From the NCBI RefSeq assembly GCF_013839525.1, contig NZ_JACDIS010000001.1:558001-622000 (forward strand): a DNA stretch of 64,000 bases, in the 5' to 3' direction. This document shows positions 51,214 to 61,376 of this stretch, in pieces (the stretch's first letter is position 1; the number at the start of each line of letters is the position of its first letter). Both the position numbers and the translations under genes were made by a program. This DNA comes from Chthonobacter rhizosphaerae (GTDB lineage Bacteria > Pseudomonadota > Alphaproteobacteria > Rhizobiales > Pleomorphomonadaceae). Under the pieces are notes generated by a model, which was not told where the DNA came from, did no database searches, and saw only the letters and a list, made by a program, of their open reading frames with translations.

Positions 51214-52098
51214 ATGAGACCGCGTCGCACGAGCGCCACGGGGACGCTCGCCCTCCTGCCCGTCTGGGCGGTGGTGATCGTCGCCTACCTGGGCACGATC
51301 GCCTGGACGGTGGTGATCTCCTTCACCGCGTCCAAGTCGCTGCCCGTCTACGAGTTCGTCGGACTCGCCCAGTACGAGCGCCTGTTCCGCACCAGCCGCT
51401 GGCTCGTGTCGGTGGAGAACATCCTGATCTTCGGGTCGCTCTTCATCGGCACCTGCCTCGTGGTCGGCTTCCTCCTCGCGGTGGCGCTCGATCAGCGGAT
51501 CCGGGCCGAGGGCGCCTTCCGGACCATCTATCTCTACCCCTACTCGATGTCCTTCATCGTCACCGGCCTCGTCTGGCAGTGGATCATGAACCCGGCGCTC
51601 GGCGTCCAGGCGACGGTGCGTGGCTGGGGCTTGGAAGGCTTCACGTTCGACTGGGCCGCCAACCGCGACATGGCCATCTACGCGGTCGCGGTCGCGGGCG
51701 TCTGGCAGGCGTCCGGCCTCGTCATGGCCATCCTCCTCGCCGGCCTGCGCGGCATCGACCAGGACCTCTGGAAGGCCACCAAGGTCGACGGCATCCCGAC
51801 CTGGCGGGTCTACGCGTCCATCGTGCTGCCGCTCCTCAAGCCCATGATCGTCACCGCCGTGGTGCTCCTCTCCGTCGCCGTCGTGAAGGCCTACGACCTC
51901 GTGGTGGCGCTCACCCGCGGCGGTCCCGGCATCGCCAGCGAGGTGCCGGCGAAGTTCGTCATGGACAACCTCTTCGAGCGGTCGAACATCGCCCTCGCCA
52001 CCGCGGCCTCCACGGTCATGCTCGTCAGCGTGCTCGCCGCCCTCGCGCCCTGGCTCTACGCCGAATACATCCGCGCCTCGGGAGCGCGCGCCGCATGA
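51214..52098 (+). CDS. Sugar ABC transporter permease 1
   Basis: A 294-residue MalF-type inner-membrane permease with six spans: LALLPVWAVVIVAYLGTIAW, LIFGSLFIGTCLVVGFLLAV and the EAA loop DLWKATKVDGIPTWRVYASIVLP. ATG at 51214 with CGGAG upstream. Overlaps the next permease by 4 bases (ATGA). Confidence 0.94.
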   Translation: MRPRRTSATGTLALLPVWAVVIVAYLGTIAWTVVISFTASKSLPVYEFVGLAQYERLFRTSRWLVSVENILIFGSLFIGTCLVVGFLLAVALDQRIRAEGAFRTIYLYPYSMSFIVTGLVWQWIMNPALGVQATVRGWGLEGFTFDWAANRDMAIYAVAVAGVWQASGLVMAILLAGLRGIDQDLWKATKVDGIPTWRVYASIVLPLLKPMIVTAVVLLSVAVVKAYDLVVALTRGGPGIASEVPAKFVMDNLFERSNIALATAASTVMLVSVLAALAPWLYAEYIRASGARAA

Positions 52099-52990
52099 CC
52101 GCCCCCTCCGCCTCCGCCGTCGTCGCCCGCGGCGCCCGGCCTAGGACGATCACCGCCGGCCGGATCGGCCTCTACGTCTTCCTCGCCGTGTCGGCCCTCT
52201 ACGTGCTGACGCCGCTCTACGTGATGGTCGTCACGTCGCTGAAATCCATGGAGGAGATCCGCCTCGGCGGCATCTTCGCCCTGCCGGCCGCGCCCACCGT
52301 GGCCCCGTGGGTGGAGGCCTGGTCGACCGCCTGCACGGGCCTCACCTGCGACGGCATCCAGGTCGGCTTCTGGAACTCCGTCGCCATCCTGGTGCCGAGC
52401 GTGATCCTCTCCGTGCTCGCGGGCGCCATCAACGGCTACGCCCTCTCCTTCTGGCGGCCGCGCGGGGCGAACGTGCTCTTCACGCTCCTTCTCCTCGGCG
52501 CCTTCATCCCGGTGCAGGTCTTCATCTATCCGCTCGTCCGCATCTCCGCGGTCCTCGGCGTCTACGGCACGCTGCCGAACATCGTCGCCATCCACATCAT
52601 CTTCGGCCTGCCGATCACCACGCTCCTCTTCCGCAACTACTACGCCGGCGTGCCGGTGGAGCTGTTCAAGGCGGCGCGCGTCGACGGCGCCGGCTTCTGG
52701 CGGATCTTCCTCCAGGTGATGCTGCCCATGTCGACGCCCATCGTGATCGTCGCCTGCATCCTGCAGGTCACCGGCATCTGGAACGACTTCATCCTCGGCC
52801 TCGTCTTCGCCGGGCGGGACAACCTGCCGATGACGGTGCAGCTCAACAACGTGGTCAACACGACCACCGGCGAGCGCCCCTACAACGTCCACATGGCGGC
52901 CACCATCCTGACGGCCTCCGTACCCCTCCTGGTCTACTTCGTCTCGGGCCGCTGGTTCGTGCGCGGCATCGCGGCCGGCGCGGTGAAAGG

Positions 52991-52994
<4 letters not shown>
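52095..52994 (+). CDS. Sugar ABC transporter permease 2
   Basis: A 299-residue MalG-type permease: GLYVFLAVSALYVLTPLYVMVVTSLKS at the start, and the EAA loop ELFKAARVDGAGFWRIFLQVMLP. It holds two cysteines in a periplasmic loop (TACTGLTCDG). ATG at 52095 overlaps permease 1; its stop overlaps the ATPase start (ATGATG at 52991). Confidence 0.94.
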
Positions 52995-54145
<1,151 letters not shown>

Positions 54146-54194
54146 CGGCCGCCCCCGTTCCAGCCTTTCCAGCCGCATTCGGAGGACGCCCGCG

Positions 54195-54959
54195 ATGGCG
54201 CTCGCGCATACCCTGTCGTTCCAGCTCTATTCCTCGCGCAACTTCCCGCCCCTCGGCGACCAGCTGCGCACCCTGAGGGCGCTCGGCTACACCAACGTGG
54301 AGCCCTACGGCGGCCTCTACGCGGACCTTCCCGCCCTGAAGGCCGCCCTCGACGACACCGGCCTTGCCGCCGAGAGCGGCCACATGGCCCTCGACCGGCT
54401 GCGGACCGACCTTCCCGGCGCCGTCGCGATCGCCCGCGCGCTCGGCATGCGCACCCTCGTGGCGCCCTATCTCGACGCCGCGAGCCGCCCGGCGGACGCC
54501 GCCGGCTGGCGCGCCCTTGCGGCCGAACTCGGCCGCATCGGCCGGGCCCTTCGGGCGGAAGGCCTCGCCTTCGCGTGGCACAACCACGATTTCGAGTTCG
54601 TGGCCCTTCCCGACGGTTCGCTCCCGATCGACCACATCCTCGCCGAGCCCGACGTGGAGCTGGAGCTCGACCTCGCCTGGGTCCACCGGGCCGGCGCCTC
54701 CCCGCGCGACTGGCTCGCCCGCACCCGCGGCCGGCTCGCCGCCGTGCACGTGAAGGACGTGGCGCCCGCCGGCGAGAAGGCGGACGAGGACGGCTGGGCC
54801 GACGTCGGCGCCGGCGTCCTCGACTGGCCGACCCTCTGGGGCGAGGCGGTCGCCGCCGGGCCGCGGCTGATGATCGTGGAGCACGACAACCCGTCCGACT
54901 TCGCCCGCTTCGCCCGGGCGAGCGCCGCCTTCGTCGCGTCCCTCGCCGTCCCGGCCTGA
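54195..54959 (+). CDS. Sugar phosphate isomerase/epimerase (AP endonuclease 2 fold)
   Basis: A 254-residue TIM-barrel protein of the xylose-isomerase-like family: FQLYSSRNFPPLGDQLRTLRALGYTNVEPYG, AWHNHDFEFV, LELDLAWVHRAG, AAVHVKDV and MIVEHDNPSDF, containing the metal-binding His, Glu and Asp. Next to the ABC transporter and a Gfo/Idh/MocA dehydrogenase, it probably acts on an oxidised sugar. RBS CGGAGGAC. Confidence 0.88.
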   Translation: MALAHTLSFQLYSSRNFPPLGDQLRTLRALGYTNVEPYGGLYADLPALKAALDDTGLAAESGHMALDRLRTDLPGAVAIARALGMRTLVAPYLDAASRPADAAGWRALAAELGRIGRALRAEGLAFAWHNHDFEFVALPDGSLPIDHILAEPDVELELDLAWVHRAGASPRDWLARTRGRLAAVHVKDVAPAGEKADEDGWADVGAGVLDWPTLWGEAVAAGPRLMIVEHDNPSDFARFARASAAFVASLAVPA

Positions 54960-55051
54960 GGCGACCGCTCTCCCCCTCCGGCCCGCCCGTCCGGCGGCGG
55001 GCCGGCTTCCGGACCGCCCCGGACCGGTTCCAGACACCACAGGATCCTCCC

Positions 55052-56122
55052 ATGACCATGCACATCGGCATCGTCGGCTGCGGCAACATCTCGGACATCT
55101 ACCTCACCAACCTCGCCCGCCTGCCGGGCGTGGCGGTCACGGCCGTCGCCGACATCGACCCGGAGGCGGCCCGGGCCAAGGGCGCCCGCCACGGCGTCCC
55201 GGCCCTTCCGGTCGACGCGCTCCTGGCGCGCGACGACGTCGACACCGTGCTGAACCTCACGATCCCGGCCGCGCACGCGGCGGTGTCCCTGGCGGCGCTC
55301 GAGGCCGGCAAGCACGTCTATACCGAGAAGCCGCTCGCCACCTCGGTCGAGGACGGCGTCCGGATCCTGGAGCTGGCCGAGGCCCGGGGCCTCCGCGTCG
55401 GCGCCGCGCCGGACACCATCCTCGGCGCGGGCGTCGAGACCGCCGCCGAGCTGATCCGCTCCGGCGTCGTCGGCGAGATCGTCACCGGCACCGCCACCGT
55501 GCTCGGTCGCGGCATGGAGCACTGGCACCCGAACCCGGGCTTCTTCTTCCAGCCGGGCGGCGGCCCCGTGCTCGACATGGGCCCCTACTACGTCGCCGCC
55601 CTCGTCACCCTGCTCGGGCCGGTCCGCACCGTGCGCGCCACCGCCCGCATCGGCCGGCGCGAACGCCTCGTCACCGCCGAGGGTCCCATGAAGGGCCGCA
55701 CCGTCGCGGTGGAGGTGCCCACCTCTGTCAACGCCGTCTACACGTTCGACAGCGGCGCCCACGTCACCTTCCTGGCCTCCTGGGACGTCTGGGCCCACAG
55801 CCACGTGCCGATCGAGCTCCACGGCACGGCCGCGTCGCTCCGGGTGCCGGATCCGAACTTCTTCGGCGGGATCGTCCAGGTGGCCGACGAGGGCGGCGCC
55901 TGGCGCGACATCGACACCGCCTCCAAGCCCTACGGCAGGCCGAACTGGCCGGCGGAGGACCCCACCCGCGCCAACTGGCGCGGCCTCGGCCTCGCCGACA
56001 TGGCCGCCGCCATCGCGGAAGGCCGGCCGCACCGGGCGAACGGCGCCCTCGCGCTCCACACCCTTCGGGTCATGATGGCGACCCTCCAGGCCGCCGAGAC
56101 GGACCGGGTCATCGCCCTTTGA
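55052..56122 (+). CDS. Gfo/Idh/MocA-family oxidoreductase
   Basis: A 356-residue NAD(P)-dependent dehydrogenase: Rossmann motif GIVGCGNIS, family lysine in YTEKPLATSVEDG (EKP motif), and a C-terminal alpha/beta domain with GGPVLDMGPYYVAAL (catalytic DxGxxY) and HGTAASLRVPDPNFF. Acts on sugars, often making 3-keto or inosose derivatives. Last gene of the operon; a terminator hairpin follows at 56168. Confidence 0.92.
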   Translation: MTMHIGIVGCGNISDIYLTNLARLPGVAVTAVADIDPEAARAKGARHGVPALPVDALLARDDVDTVLNLTIPAAHAAVSLAALEAGKHVYTEKPLATSVEDGVRILELAEARGLRVGAAPDTILGAGVETAAELIRSGVVGEIVTGTATVLGRGMEHWHPNPGFFFQPGGGPVLDMGPYYVAALVTLLGPVRTVRATARIGRRERLVTAEGPMKGRTVAVEVPTSVNAVYTFDSGAHVTFLASWDVWAHSHVPIELHGTAASLRVPDPNFFGGIVQVADEGGAWRDIDTASKPYGRPNWPAEDPTRANWRGLGLADMAAAIAEGRPHRANGALALHTLRVMMATLQAAETDRVIAL

Positions 56123-56468
56123 GGCGTGACCCGGCTCCCGCGGGGCGCCCCTCTGGCGCCTCGGTGCGCCGGCGGCGGTGCCCCCACCGCCGCCGGCGTT
56201 CGCCTTCGGCCCGGATGGAGCATCCGTTACGGCCGGGGCGAACATCGACCGCGGGGCGGCGCGCCGGCAGCCGCCTTCGGCGGCATCTGACCATTCGGTG
56301 GGCATGTCCCTGATGGCGCCCCGGCGCGCCGCCGCGCCGCCTTCCGGGTCCGGCCGCTGTCCGCCCCGCCCGCCCGGCGCTTGGCCCCGTCCTTGCTATT
56401 TCCCTCCCTGGATCTTTCACGACCGGCCGCATGACAGGCCATGACCGGTCGGCAGACAGGGGGGCTCG
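56123..56468. other. Intergenic gap with terminator, before the Pot-type operon
   Basis: 346 bp. The first part holds the hairpin at 56168-56197. The remainder is GC-rich without a supportable gene; the last 70 bp (about 56390-56468, GCTATTTCCCTCCC onward) is somewhat AT-richer and likely carries the promoter of the binding-protein gene, but no clear hexamers were found. Confidence 0.6.
56168..56197 (+). terminator. Hairpin terminator of the sugar operon
   Basis: Perfect 13-bp arms GCCGGCGGCGGTG (56168-56180) and CACCGCCGCCGGC (56185-56197), 4-base loop, followed by GTTCGCCTTC, 46 bp after the Gfo/Idh stop. Confidence 0.6.
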
Positions 56469-57650
56469 ATGACCGACACGTCCGATACTGTGACCGGTGC
56501 GTCCGGGGTGACCGGCGGAATGGCGGCGCCGTCGCGGCGCGGGGTGCTGCAGGGCATCGGCGGCCTTGCGGCCGCCAGCACCTTCGGCACCTTCACGATC
56601 ATCTCCAGGTCGGCCCGGGCGGCCGAGCCCCTGCGCATCCTGTGCTGGCCGGGCTACGAGGAGAAGTCGGTCATCGAGGAGTTCGAGGACATCCACAAGA
56701 CCAAGGTGGAGTTCAAGATCTACATCGGCGGCGAGCAGATGCTCCAGTTCTACGCCCAGACGCCGCCGGGCACCTTCGACGCCATCATCTCGGACGCCGA
56801 ATACGTCCAGAAGCTGGTCGCCCAGAAGGCCGTGGAGGCCTTCCCGTCGGCCGCCATCCCGGAACTCGCCAACTACCACCCGAAGTTCGCCGACTTCGCG
56901 CCCATGCGCGCCGGCGACGGCGCCATCTACGGCGTCGCCACCCGGTTCAGCTTCTACGGCATCTCCTACAACAAGGACTACATGTCCCCGGAGGAGGCGC
57001 AGGACTGGTCGTCGCTGCTGCTGCCGAAGCTCACCGGCAAGGTGGGCGTGTTCGACTGGTACCTGCCGAACCTCGGCAACGCCAGCCTCGCCGTCATGCC
57101 GAACAACCCGACGCCCTACGACATCACGTCGGACCAGCTCGCCAAGGTGCGCGAGTGGCTGCTGCAGCTGCGCCCGCAGGTGTCCATGTTCGGCTCCGCC
57201 GGCCAGCCGATCATCCAGGCCATGATCGCCGGCGACGTCTACGCCTCGCCGACCGGCGACCTCGACATCGACCTGAAGCTCGCCGGCTACGACAACTTCG
57301 ACAGCACCATCCCCAAGCAGGGCGGCATCCGCTGGCAGGAGGTGGCGACCCTCTGCGCCGGCAGCACCAAGAAGGACCTCGGCCTGGAGTGGATCAAGTA
57401 CATGTCCACCGCCAAGGTCCAGTCCAACCTCGTCTACACCCAGGCGTTCAAGGCCCGCGCCCCGAACCTGAAGGTCGTGGAGCACTGGAACGACGACCAG
57501 AAGACGCTTCTCCACTACGTGCCGGATCCGGCCGACCCGTCCAAGCTGCTCGTGGAGGACCTGATCGACCGCTCCGTGCCGCGCGGCCTGCCGGCCCAGC
57601 AGCCCGAGCGGGAGTGGATCGACATCTTCAACGAGTTCAAGACCGCCTGA
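56469..57650 (+). CDS. Spermidine/putrescine-type ABC binding protein with Tat signal
   Basis: A 393-residue PotD/PotF-type binding protein. The N-terminal region contains a twin-arginine motif (SRRGVLQGIGGLAAA, about 22-36) followed by a hydrophobic stretch and ARAAEP, so it is probably exported folded by Tat. The mature part has RILCWPGYEEKSVIEEFE, FDAIISDAEYVQKLV and FYGISYNKDYM. Ligands of this family range from polyamines to other cations and compounds; the downstream amidohydrolases and deaminase hint at an N-containing heterocycle. ATG at 56469. Confidence 0.9.
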   Translation: MTDTSDTVTGASGVTGGMAAPSRRGVLQGIGGLAAASTFGTFTIISRSARAAEPLRILCWPGYEEKSVIEEFEDIHKTKVEFKIYIGGEQMLQFYAQTPPGTFDAIISDAEYVQKLVAQKAVEAFPSAAIPELANYHPKFADFAPMRAGDGAIYGVATRFSFYGISYNKDYMSPEEAQDWSSLLLPKLTGKVGVFDWYLPNLGNASLAVMPNNPTPYDITSDQLAKVREWLLQLRPQVSMFGSAGQPIIQAMIAGDVYASPTGDLDIDLKLAGYDNFDSTIPKQGGIRWQEVATLCAGSTKKDLGLEWIKYMSTAKVQSNLVYTQAFKARAPNLKVVEHWNDDQKTLLHYVPDPADPSKLLVEDLIDRSVPRGLPAQQPEREWIDIFNEFKTA

Positions 57651-57743
57651 TCACGCCGGCGAGATCTCCGGGCGGCGGGCCACCCGCCGTCCGGGCATCC
57701 GTGAGCCCGCCGTCCGGGCGCGCATGAGGGAGACGAGGGTCCG

Positions 57744-58964
57744 ATGACCGAGGCGTCCGATCAACCGGACCTTGAGCTTCTGTCGGTGACGAAGCGGTTC
57801 AAGGGCTTCACCGCCGTCGACGAGGTGAGCCTCAAGGTGCGGCGCGGCGAGTTCGTGGCCATCATGGGCCCGAGCGGCTGCGGCAAGACCACGCTCCTGC
57901 GCATCCTGGCCGGCCTGGAGACCATGACCACCGGCCAATTGCGCATCCGCGGACGCGACGTCTCGGACGTGCCGGTCAATCTCCGGTCCACCCGGCTCGT
58001 CTGGCAGAACTACGCCCTCTTCCCCCACCTCGACGTGTTCGAGAACATCGCCTTCGGCCTCACCCTGAAGCCTCACGACAAGGCGGTCGTGTCCGGCAGG
58101 GTGAAGGCCATGGCCGACCTCGTCGGCATGCGGGACTTCCTCGACCGGCGCATCGGCCAGCTCTCCGGCGGCCAGAAGCAGCGCGTGGCCCTCGCCCGCG
58201 CGCTCGTCACCGAGCCGGAGATCCTCCTCCTGGACGAGCCGCTCTCCGCCCTCGACGCCCACCTGCGCCTGCGCATGCAGGGCGAGCTGCGCCGCATCCA
58301 GCAGGCGCTCGGCGTCACCTTCATCTACGTCACCCACAACCAGATCGAGGCCTTCTCCATGGCCGACCGGGTGGTGGTGATGAACGCCGGCCGGATCGAG
58401 CAGGTGGACACGCCGGAGCGGATCTACACCTTCCCGAAGACCCATTTCGTCGCCCGCTTCGTCGGCGCCAACAACCTGTTCGAGGGCCGCGTCTCGGCCG
58501 TGGACGAGCGCCACACCGCCGTCGCCTGCGGCCACGGCACCGTGACGGTGACGAACCGGGGCGCGACGCCCGCCGTCGGCGAGACCGTCACGGTCGTCGT
58601 CCAGGCCGACCGGATGCGCCGCGCCGCCGCCGGCGGTCCCGGCGAGAACACGGTGCCGGTGACGCTGAAGGGCCGCGAGTTCGCCGGCTCGCAGAACATC
58701 TACCTGTTCGACGGGCTGGACGGCACCGAGATCAAGCTCGTCGCCCAGGAATCCATGGGCAGCGCCGCCGTCATGGCGGTGAACGCGTCCATGACCGTGC
58801 ATTTCTCCCCGGAGGACGCCTCCATCATCGGCTACGCCGGCCCCGCCGCCGCGCCGGCCGCGGACGCTCCGGCGCAGGCCCCGGCGGCCGTCTCTGCGCC
58901 GCCCGTCCAGGCTCCGCCGCCCGTCCAGGCCCCGACGCCCGAGCCCGCGGGAGCCGCCCCGTGA
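57744..58964 (+). CDS. Pot-type ABC transporter ATP-binding protein with Pro/Ala-rich tail
   Basis: A 406-residue PotA-type ATPase: Walker A GPSGCGKTT, Q-loop VWQNYALFPHLDV, signature LSGGQKQR, Walker B LLLDEPLSALD and H-loop YVTHNQIEAFS, then a TOBE domain (about 280-362). The last 38 or so residues are low-complexity Pro/Ala (APAQAPAAVSAPPVQAPP), not normal for PotA. A repeated 14-mer CCCGCCGTCCGGGC (57683-57696, 57706-57719) precedes the gene. GTGA overlap with the next permease. Confidence 0.92.
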   Translation: MTEASDQPDLELLSVTKRFKGFTAVDEVSLKVRRGEFVAIMGPSGCGKTTLLRILAGLETMTTGQLRIRGRDVSDVPVNLRSTRLVWQNYALFPHLDVFENIAFGLTLKPHDKAVVSGRVKAMADLVGMRDFLDRRIGQLSGGQKQRVALARALVTEPEILLLDEPLSALDAHLRLRMQGELRRIQQALGVTFIYVTHNQIEAFSMADRVVVMNAGRIEQVDTPERIYTFPKTHFVARFVGANNLFEGRVSAVDERHTAVACGHGTVTVTNRGATPAVGETVTVVVQADRMRRAAAGGPGENTVPVTLKGREFAGSQNIYLFDGLDGTEIKLVAQESMGSAAVMAVNASMTVHFSPEDASIIGYAGPAAAPAADAPAQAPAAVSAPPVQAPPPVQAPTPEPAGAAP

Positions 58965-59914
58965 CCGCCGCCGCGGCCGGCGACGCCGCGATCGGGGCGC
59001 CCGCCCGCGCCCGGCGCATGCGCACGCCGAACGACAGCCCGCTCAAGATCCTCTGCCTCGCCCCGATCGTGATCTGGTACGCGATCTTCTTCGGCCTGCC
59101 GCTGGTCTTCCTGCTCTGGATCGGCTTCTGGCGGGTGGAGAACTACCAGTCGATCCCGGACGTCTCGCTCCAGAACTACCAGGAGATCTTCCAGAACTGG
59201 GTGGTGAAGTCCCGCTACGGCCTCGCCATGCTCCAGTCCTTCTGGGTGGCGTCCACCACGGCCGCGATCGCCACCGTGCTCTCCTTCCTGATCGCGCTCG
59301 CCCTCGTGTTCGCCGTGCCGGCCAGGCGCCAGCGGCTGGCGCTCCTGTTCGTCATCGCGCCCTTCTGGTCGAGCTACGTGCTCCGCCTCTATTCCTGGCA
59401 GACCATCCTGTCCAAGAACGGCGTCCTCAATTCCATGCTGAAGGCGGTGGGCCTCGACGACTGGCGGCTGGAGATCATCTACACCCAGATCGCCACCCGG
59501 GTCGGGCTCGTGCACTTCCTCACCCCGGTCCTGGTGGTGATCCTCTACGTGACGGTCATCAACATCGACCGCACCCTCATCGAGGCCGCGCGCGAGCTCG
59601 GCGCCAGCCGCTGGCAGGCGTTCACGCGGGTGATCCTGCCGCTGTCGCGCTTCGGCCTCATCACGGCGGCGAGCTTCGCCCTCATCATGGGCCTCGGCGA
59701 CGCCCTCTCCGGCGCGCTCCTCGGCGGCGGCGCGGGCGCGTCCGTGCTCGGCAAGTACCCGCTCTACTCCGCCATGCTGATGACCGACTACGCCAGTTCC
59801 ACCAACCTGCCGCGCACCTCCGCCCTCGCCACCATCCTGGTCGTCGCCATGGTGGCCATGATGGCGCTCGGCGTCTGGGTCGCCGAGCGGGCCCGCCGAA
59901 GGGTGTCCGAATGA
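58961..59914 (+). CDS. Pot-type ABC transporter permease 1 (PotB-like)
   Basis: A 317-residue permease with six spans: CLAPIVIWYAIFFGLPLVFL, LLFVIAPFWSSYVLRLYSWQ and the EAA loop IEAARELGASRWQAFTRVILP. It begins with GTG at 58961, inside the ATPase stop (GTGA), and ends overlapping the next gene by 4 bases. Confidence 0.93.
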   Translation: MTAAAAGDAAIGAPARARRMRTPNDSPLKILCLAPIVIWYAIFFGLPLVFLLWIGFWRVENYQSIPDVSLQNYQEIFQNWVVKSRYGLAMLQSFWVASTTAAIATVLSFLIALALVFAVPARRQRLALLFVIAPFWSSYVLRLYSWQTILSKNGVLNSMLKAVGLDDWRLEIIYTQIATRVGLVHFLTPVLVVILYVTVINIDRTLIEAARELGASRWQAFTRVILPLSRFGLITAASFALIMGLGDALSGALLGGGAGASVLGKYPLYSAMLMTDYASSTNLPRTSALATILVVAMVAMMALGVWVAERARRRVSE

Positions 59915-60723
59915 TCGCCGGCGACCGCAATCCCTGGCCGGCGCTCGGCCGCGTCTTCCTGGCGCTCTCCTACGTCTTCCTGTTCCTGCCGCTCGTCCTC
60001 CTGGTGGTCTTCTCCTTCCAGGCGAACCGCTTCCCGGGCCTGCCGCTGCAGGGCTGGACGCTCGCCTGGTACGAGAAGATGATCGACCAGGGCACGCTGC
60101 TGCCGGCCCTCGGCCATTCCATGCTGGTCTCGCCGGCGGCCGCCACCGTCGGCACCATCATCGGCTTCTTCGCCGCCTACGCGCTGAACCGGTTCGACTT
60201 TCCCGGCAAGACGGTGCTCCTCGGCATCATCGCGCTCCCGATCCTGATCCCGCCGCTCATCCTCGGCGTCGCCTTCCTGGGCCTTCTGGCCCGGGTCCAC
60301 CTCAACGGCACGCTGTTCTCCATCTTCCTCACCCACGTGGTGCTGGTCACCGCGCCGGCCCTCTCGGTCATCCAGCTCCGCCTGTCGCAGATGCCCAGGC
60401 AGATCGAGGAGGCGGCCTGGGATCTCGGCGCGACCGAACTTCAGACCCTGATGCGCGTGGTCCTGCCCTTCGCGGTGCCGGGAATCCTCGGCGGCTGGCT
60501 CCTCGCCTTCACCTTCTCGTTCGACGAGTTCATCATCGCCTGGTTCGTGTCCGGCTTCGACCAGACGCTCCCGGTCGCCATCTACTCCATCCTGGTCGCC
60601 TCGATGGAGCCGACCCTCAACGCCATCGGGGCGATCGTCTTCGCCATCTCGGCCCTGGTCCTCATCGGCATCGAGGTCCTCCTCCTGCCGCTCCTCTTCC
60701 GCAAGGACACGGAGGAGGCCTGA
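59911..60723 (+). CDS. Pot-type ABC transporter permease 2 (PotC-like)
   Basis: A 270-residue permease: SYVFLFLPLVLLVVFSFQANRFPG at the start, and the EAA loop IEEAAWDLGATELQTLMRVVLPF with DEFIIAWFVSG. Last gene of the transporter operon; ATGA overlap with permease 1. Confidence 0.93.
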   Translation: MIAGDRNPWPALGRVFLALSYVFLFLPLVLLVVFSFQANRFPGLPLQGWTLAWYEKMIDQGTLLPALGHSMLVSPAAATVGTIIGFFAAYALNRFDFPGKTVLLGIIALPILIPPLILGVAFLGLLARVHLNGTLFSIFLTHVVLVTAPALSVIQLRLSQMPRQIEEAAWDLGATELQTLMRVVLPFAVPGILGGWLLAFTFSFDEFIIAWFVSGFDQTLPVAIYSILVASMEPTLNAIGAIVFAISALVLIGIEVLLLPLLFRKDTEEA

Positions 60724-60855
60724 CCGCGAGACGCATCAGGACGAGATCGGCCGCGGTCCGGCGACGCGCGATCCCGTCCTGCCGAACCGGCGAGCGTACC
60801 ACGCGCCGAGACGGCCGGCGGGGCGTCCCCCGCCGGATCGGGCGTTCCGAGCACT

Positions 60856-60915
60856 CGGCCCCAGTCCTCTCGGCCCCCGTCTTCCCGGCCCCAGTCCTCT
60901 CGGTCCCGTCCTCCG
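60856..60915. repeat. Tandem repeat, 15-bp unit x4
   Basis: CGGCCCCAGTCCTCT (60856-60870), CGGCCCCCGTCTTCC (60871-60885), CGGCCCCAGTCCTCT (60886-60900) and CGGTCCCGTCCTCCG (60901-60915). It ends one base before the VOC gene's stop, in the gap between convergent genes. Confidence 0.85.
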
Positions 60916-60916
60916 G

Positions 60917-61366
60917 TCAGCCCGCCCCGTCGGCCCCACCGGCCGGGCTGCCGTCGATCACCCGCGGCGGCCCCATCCAGTGGTAGAGCTCCCACAGGTG
61001 TCCGTCCGGGTCGGTGAAATAGGCCGCGTAGGCGTTCCACGGCCAGGCCTTCGGAGGCCCGTAAAAGGCGACGCCCGCGGCCGACAACCGGACATATTCG
61101 GCGTCCACCGACGCCACGTCCGGCAGCCGCACCGCCACCATGACGGACGACGGCCCGCCCGTGGCGGAGAGGCCCGGCACGTAGGCGGCGATGTCGGACC
61201 GCAGCCAGAGCGCCAGCACCACCCCGTCGGTGAAGAACTCGGCAAAGCCGGTGTCGAGCCGCTTCACCGCAAAGCCCAGCCGGTCGCGGTAGAAGGCGAC
61301 CGACCGGTCCATGTCCTCCACCAGGAGGCAGACGTCCGTCAGTCCGGCGACGGGCGGGGATGGCAT
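60917..61366 (-). CDS. VOC-family (glyoxalase/bleomycin-resistance) protein
   Basis: A 149-residue vicinal-oxygen-chelate protein: TDVCLLVEDMDRSVAFYRDRLGF, FAEFFTDGVVLALW, AAGVAFYGPPKAWPWNAYAAYFTDPDGHLWELYHW. The DPDGHLWEL end supplies a metal-ligand Glu. Role unclear (ring cleavage, isomerisation, or binding protein). It follows the amidohydrolase by 10 bp on the same strand. Confidence 0.9.
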   Translation of the reverse strand: MPSPPVAGLTDVCLLVEDMDRSVAFYRDRLGFAVKRLDTGFAEFFTDGVVLALWLRSDIAAYVPGLSATGGPSSVMVAVRLPDVASVDAEYVRLSAAGVAFYGPPKAWPWNAYAAYFTDPDGHLWELYHWMGPPRVIDGSPAGGADGAG

Positions 61367-61376
61367 GGGCCTGTCC

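Noticed and set aside
60856-60915. CRISPR-like array
   Set aside because: Units are contiguous 15-mers without spacers, and no cas genes are present; a simple tandem repeat.
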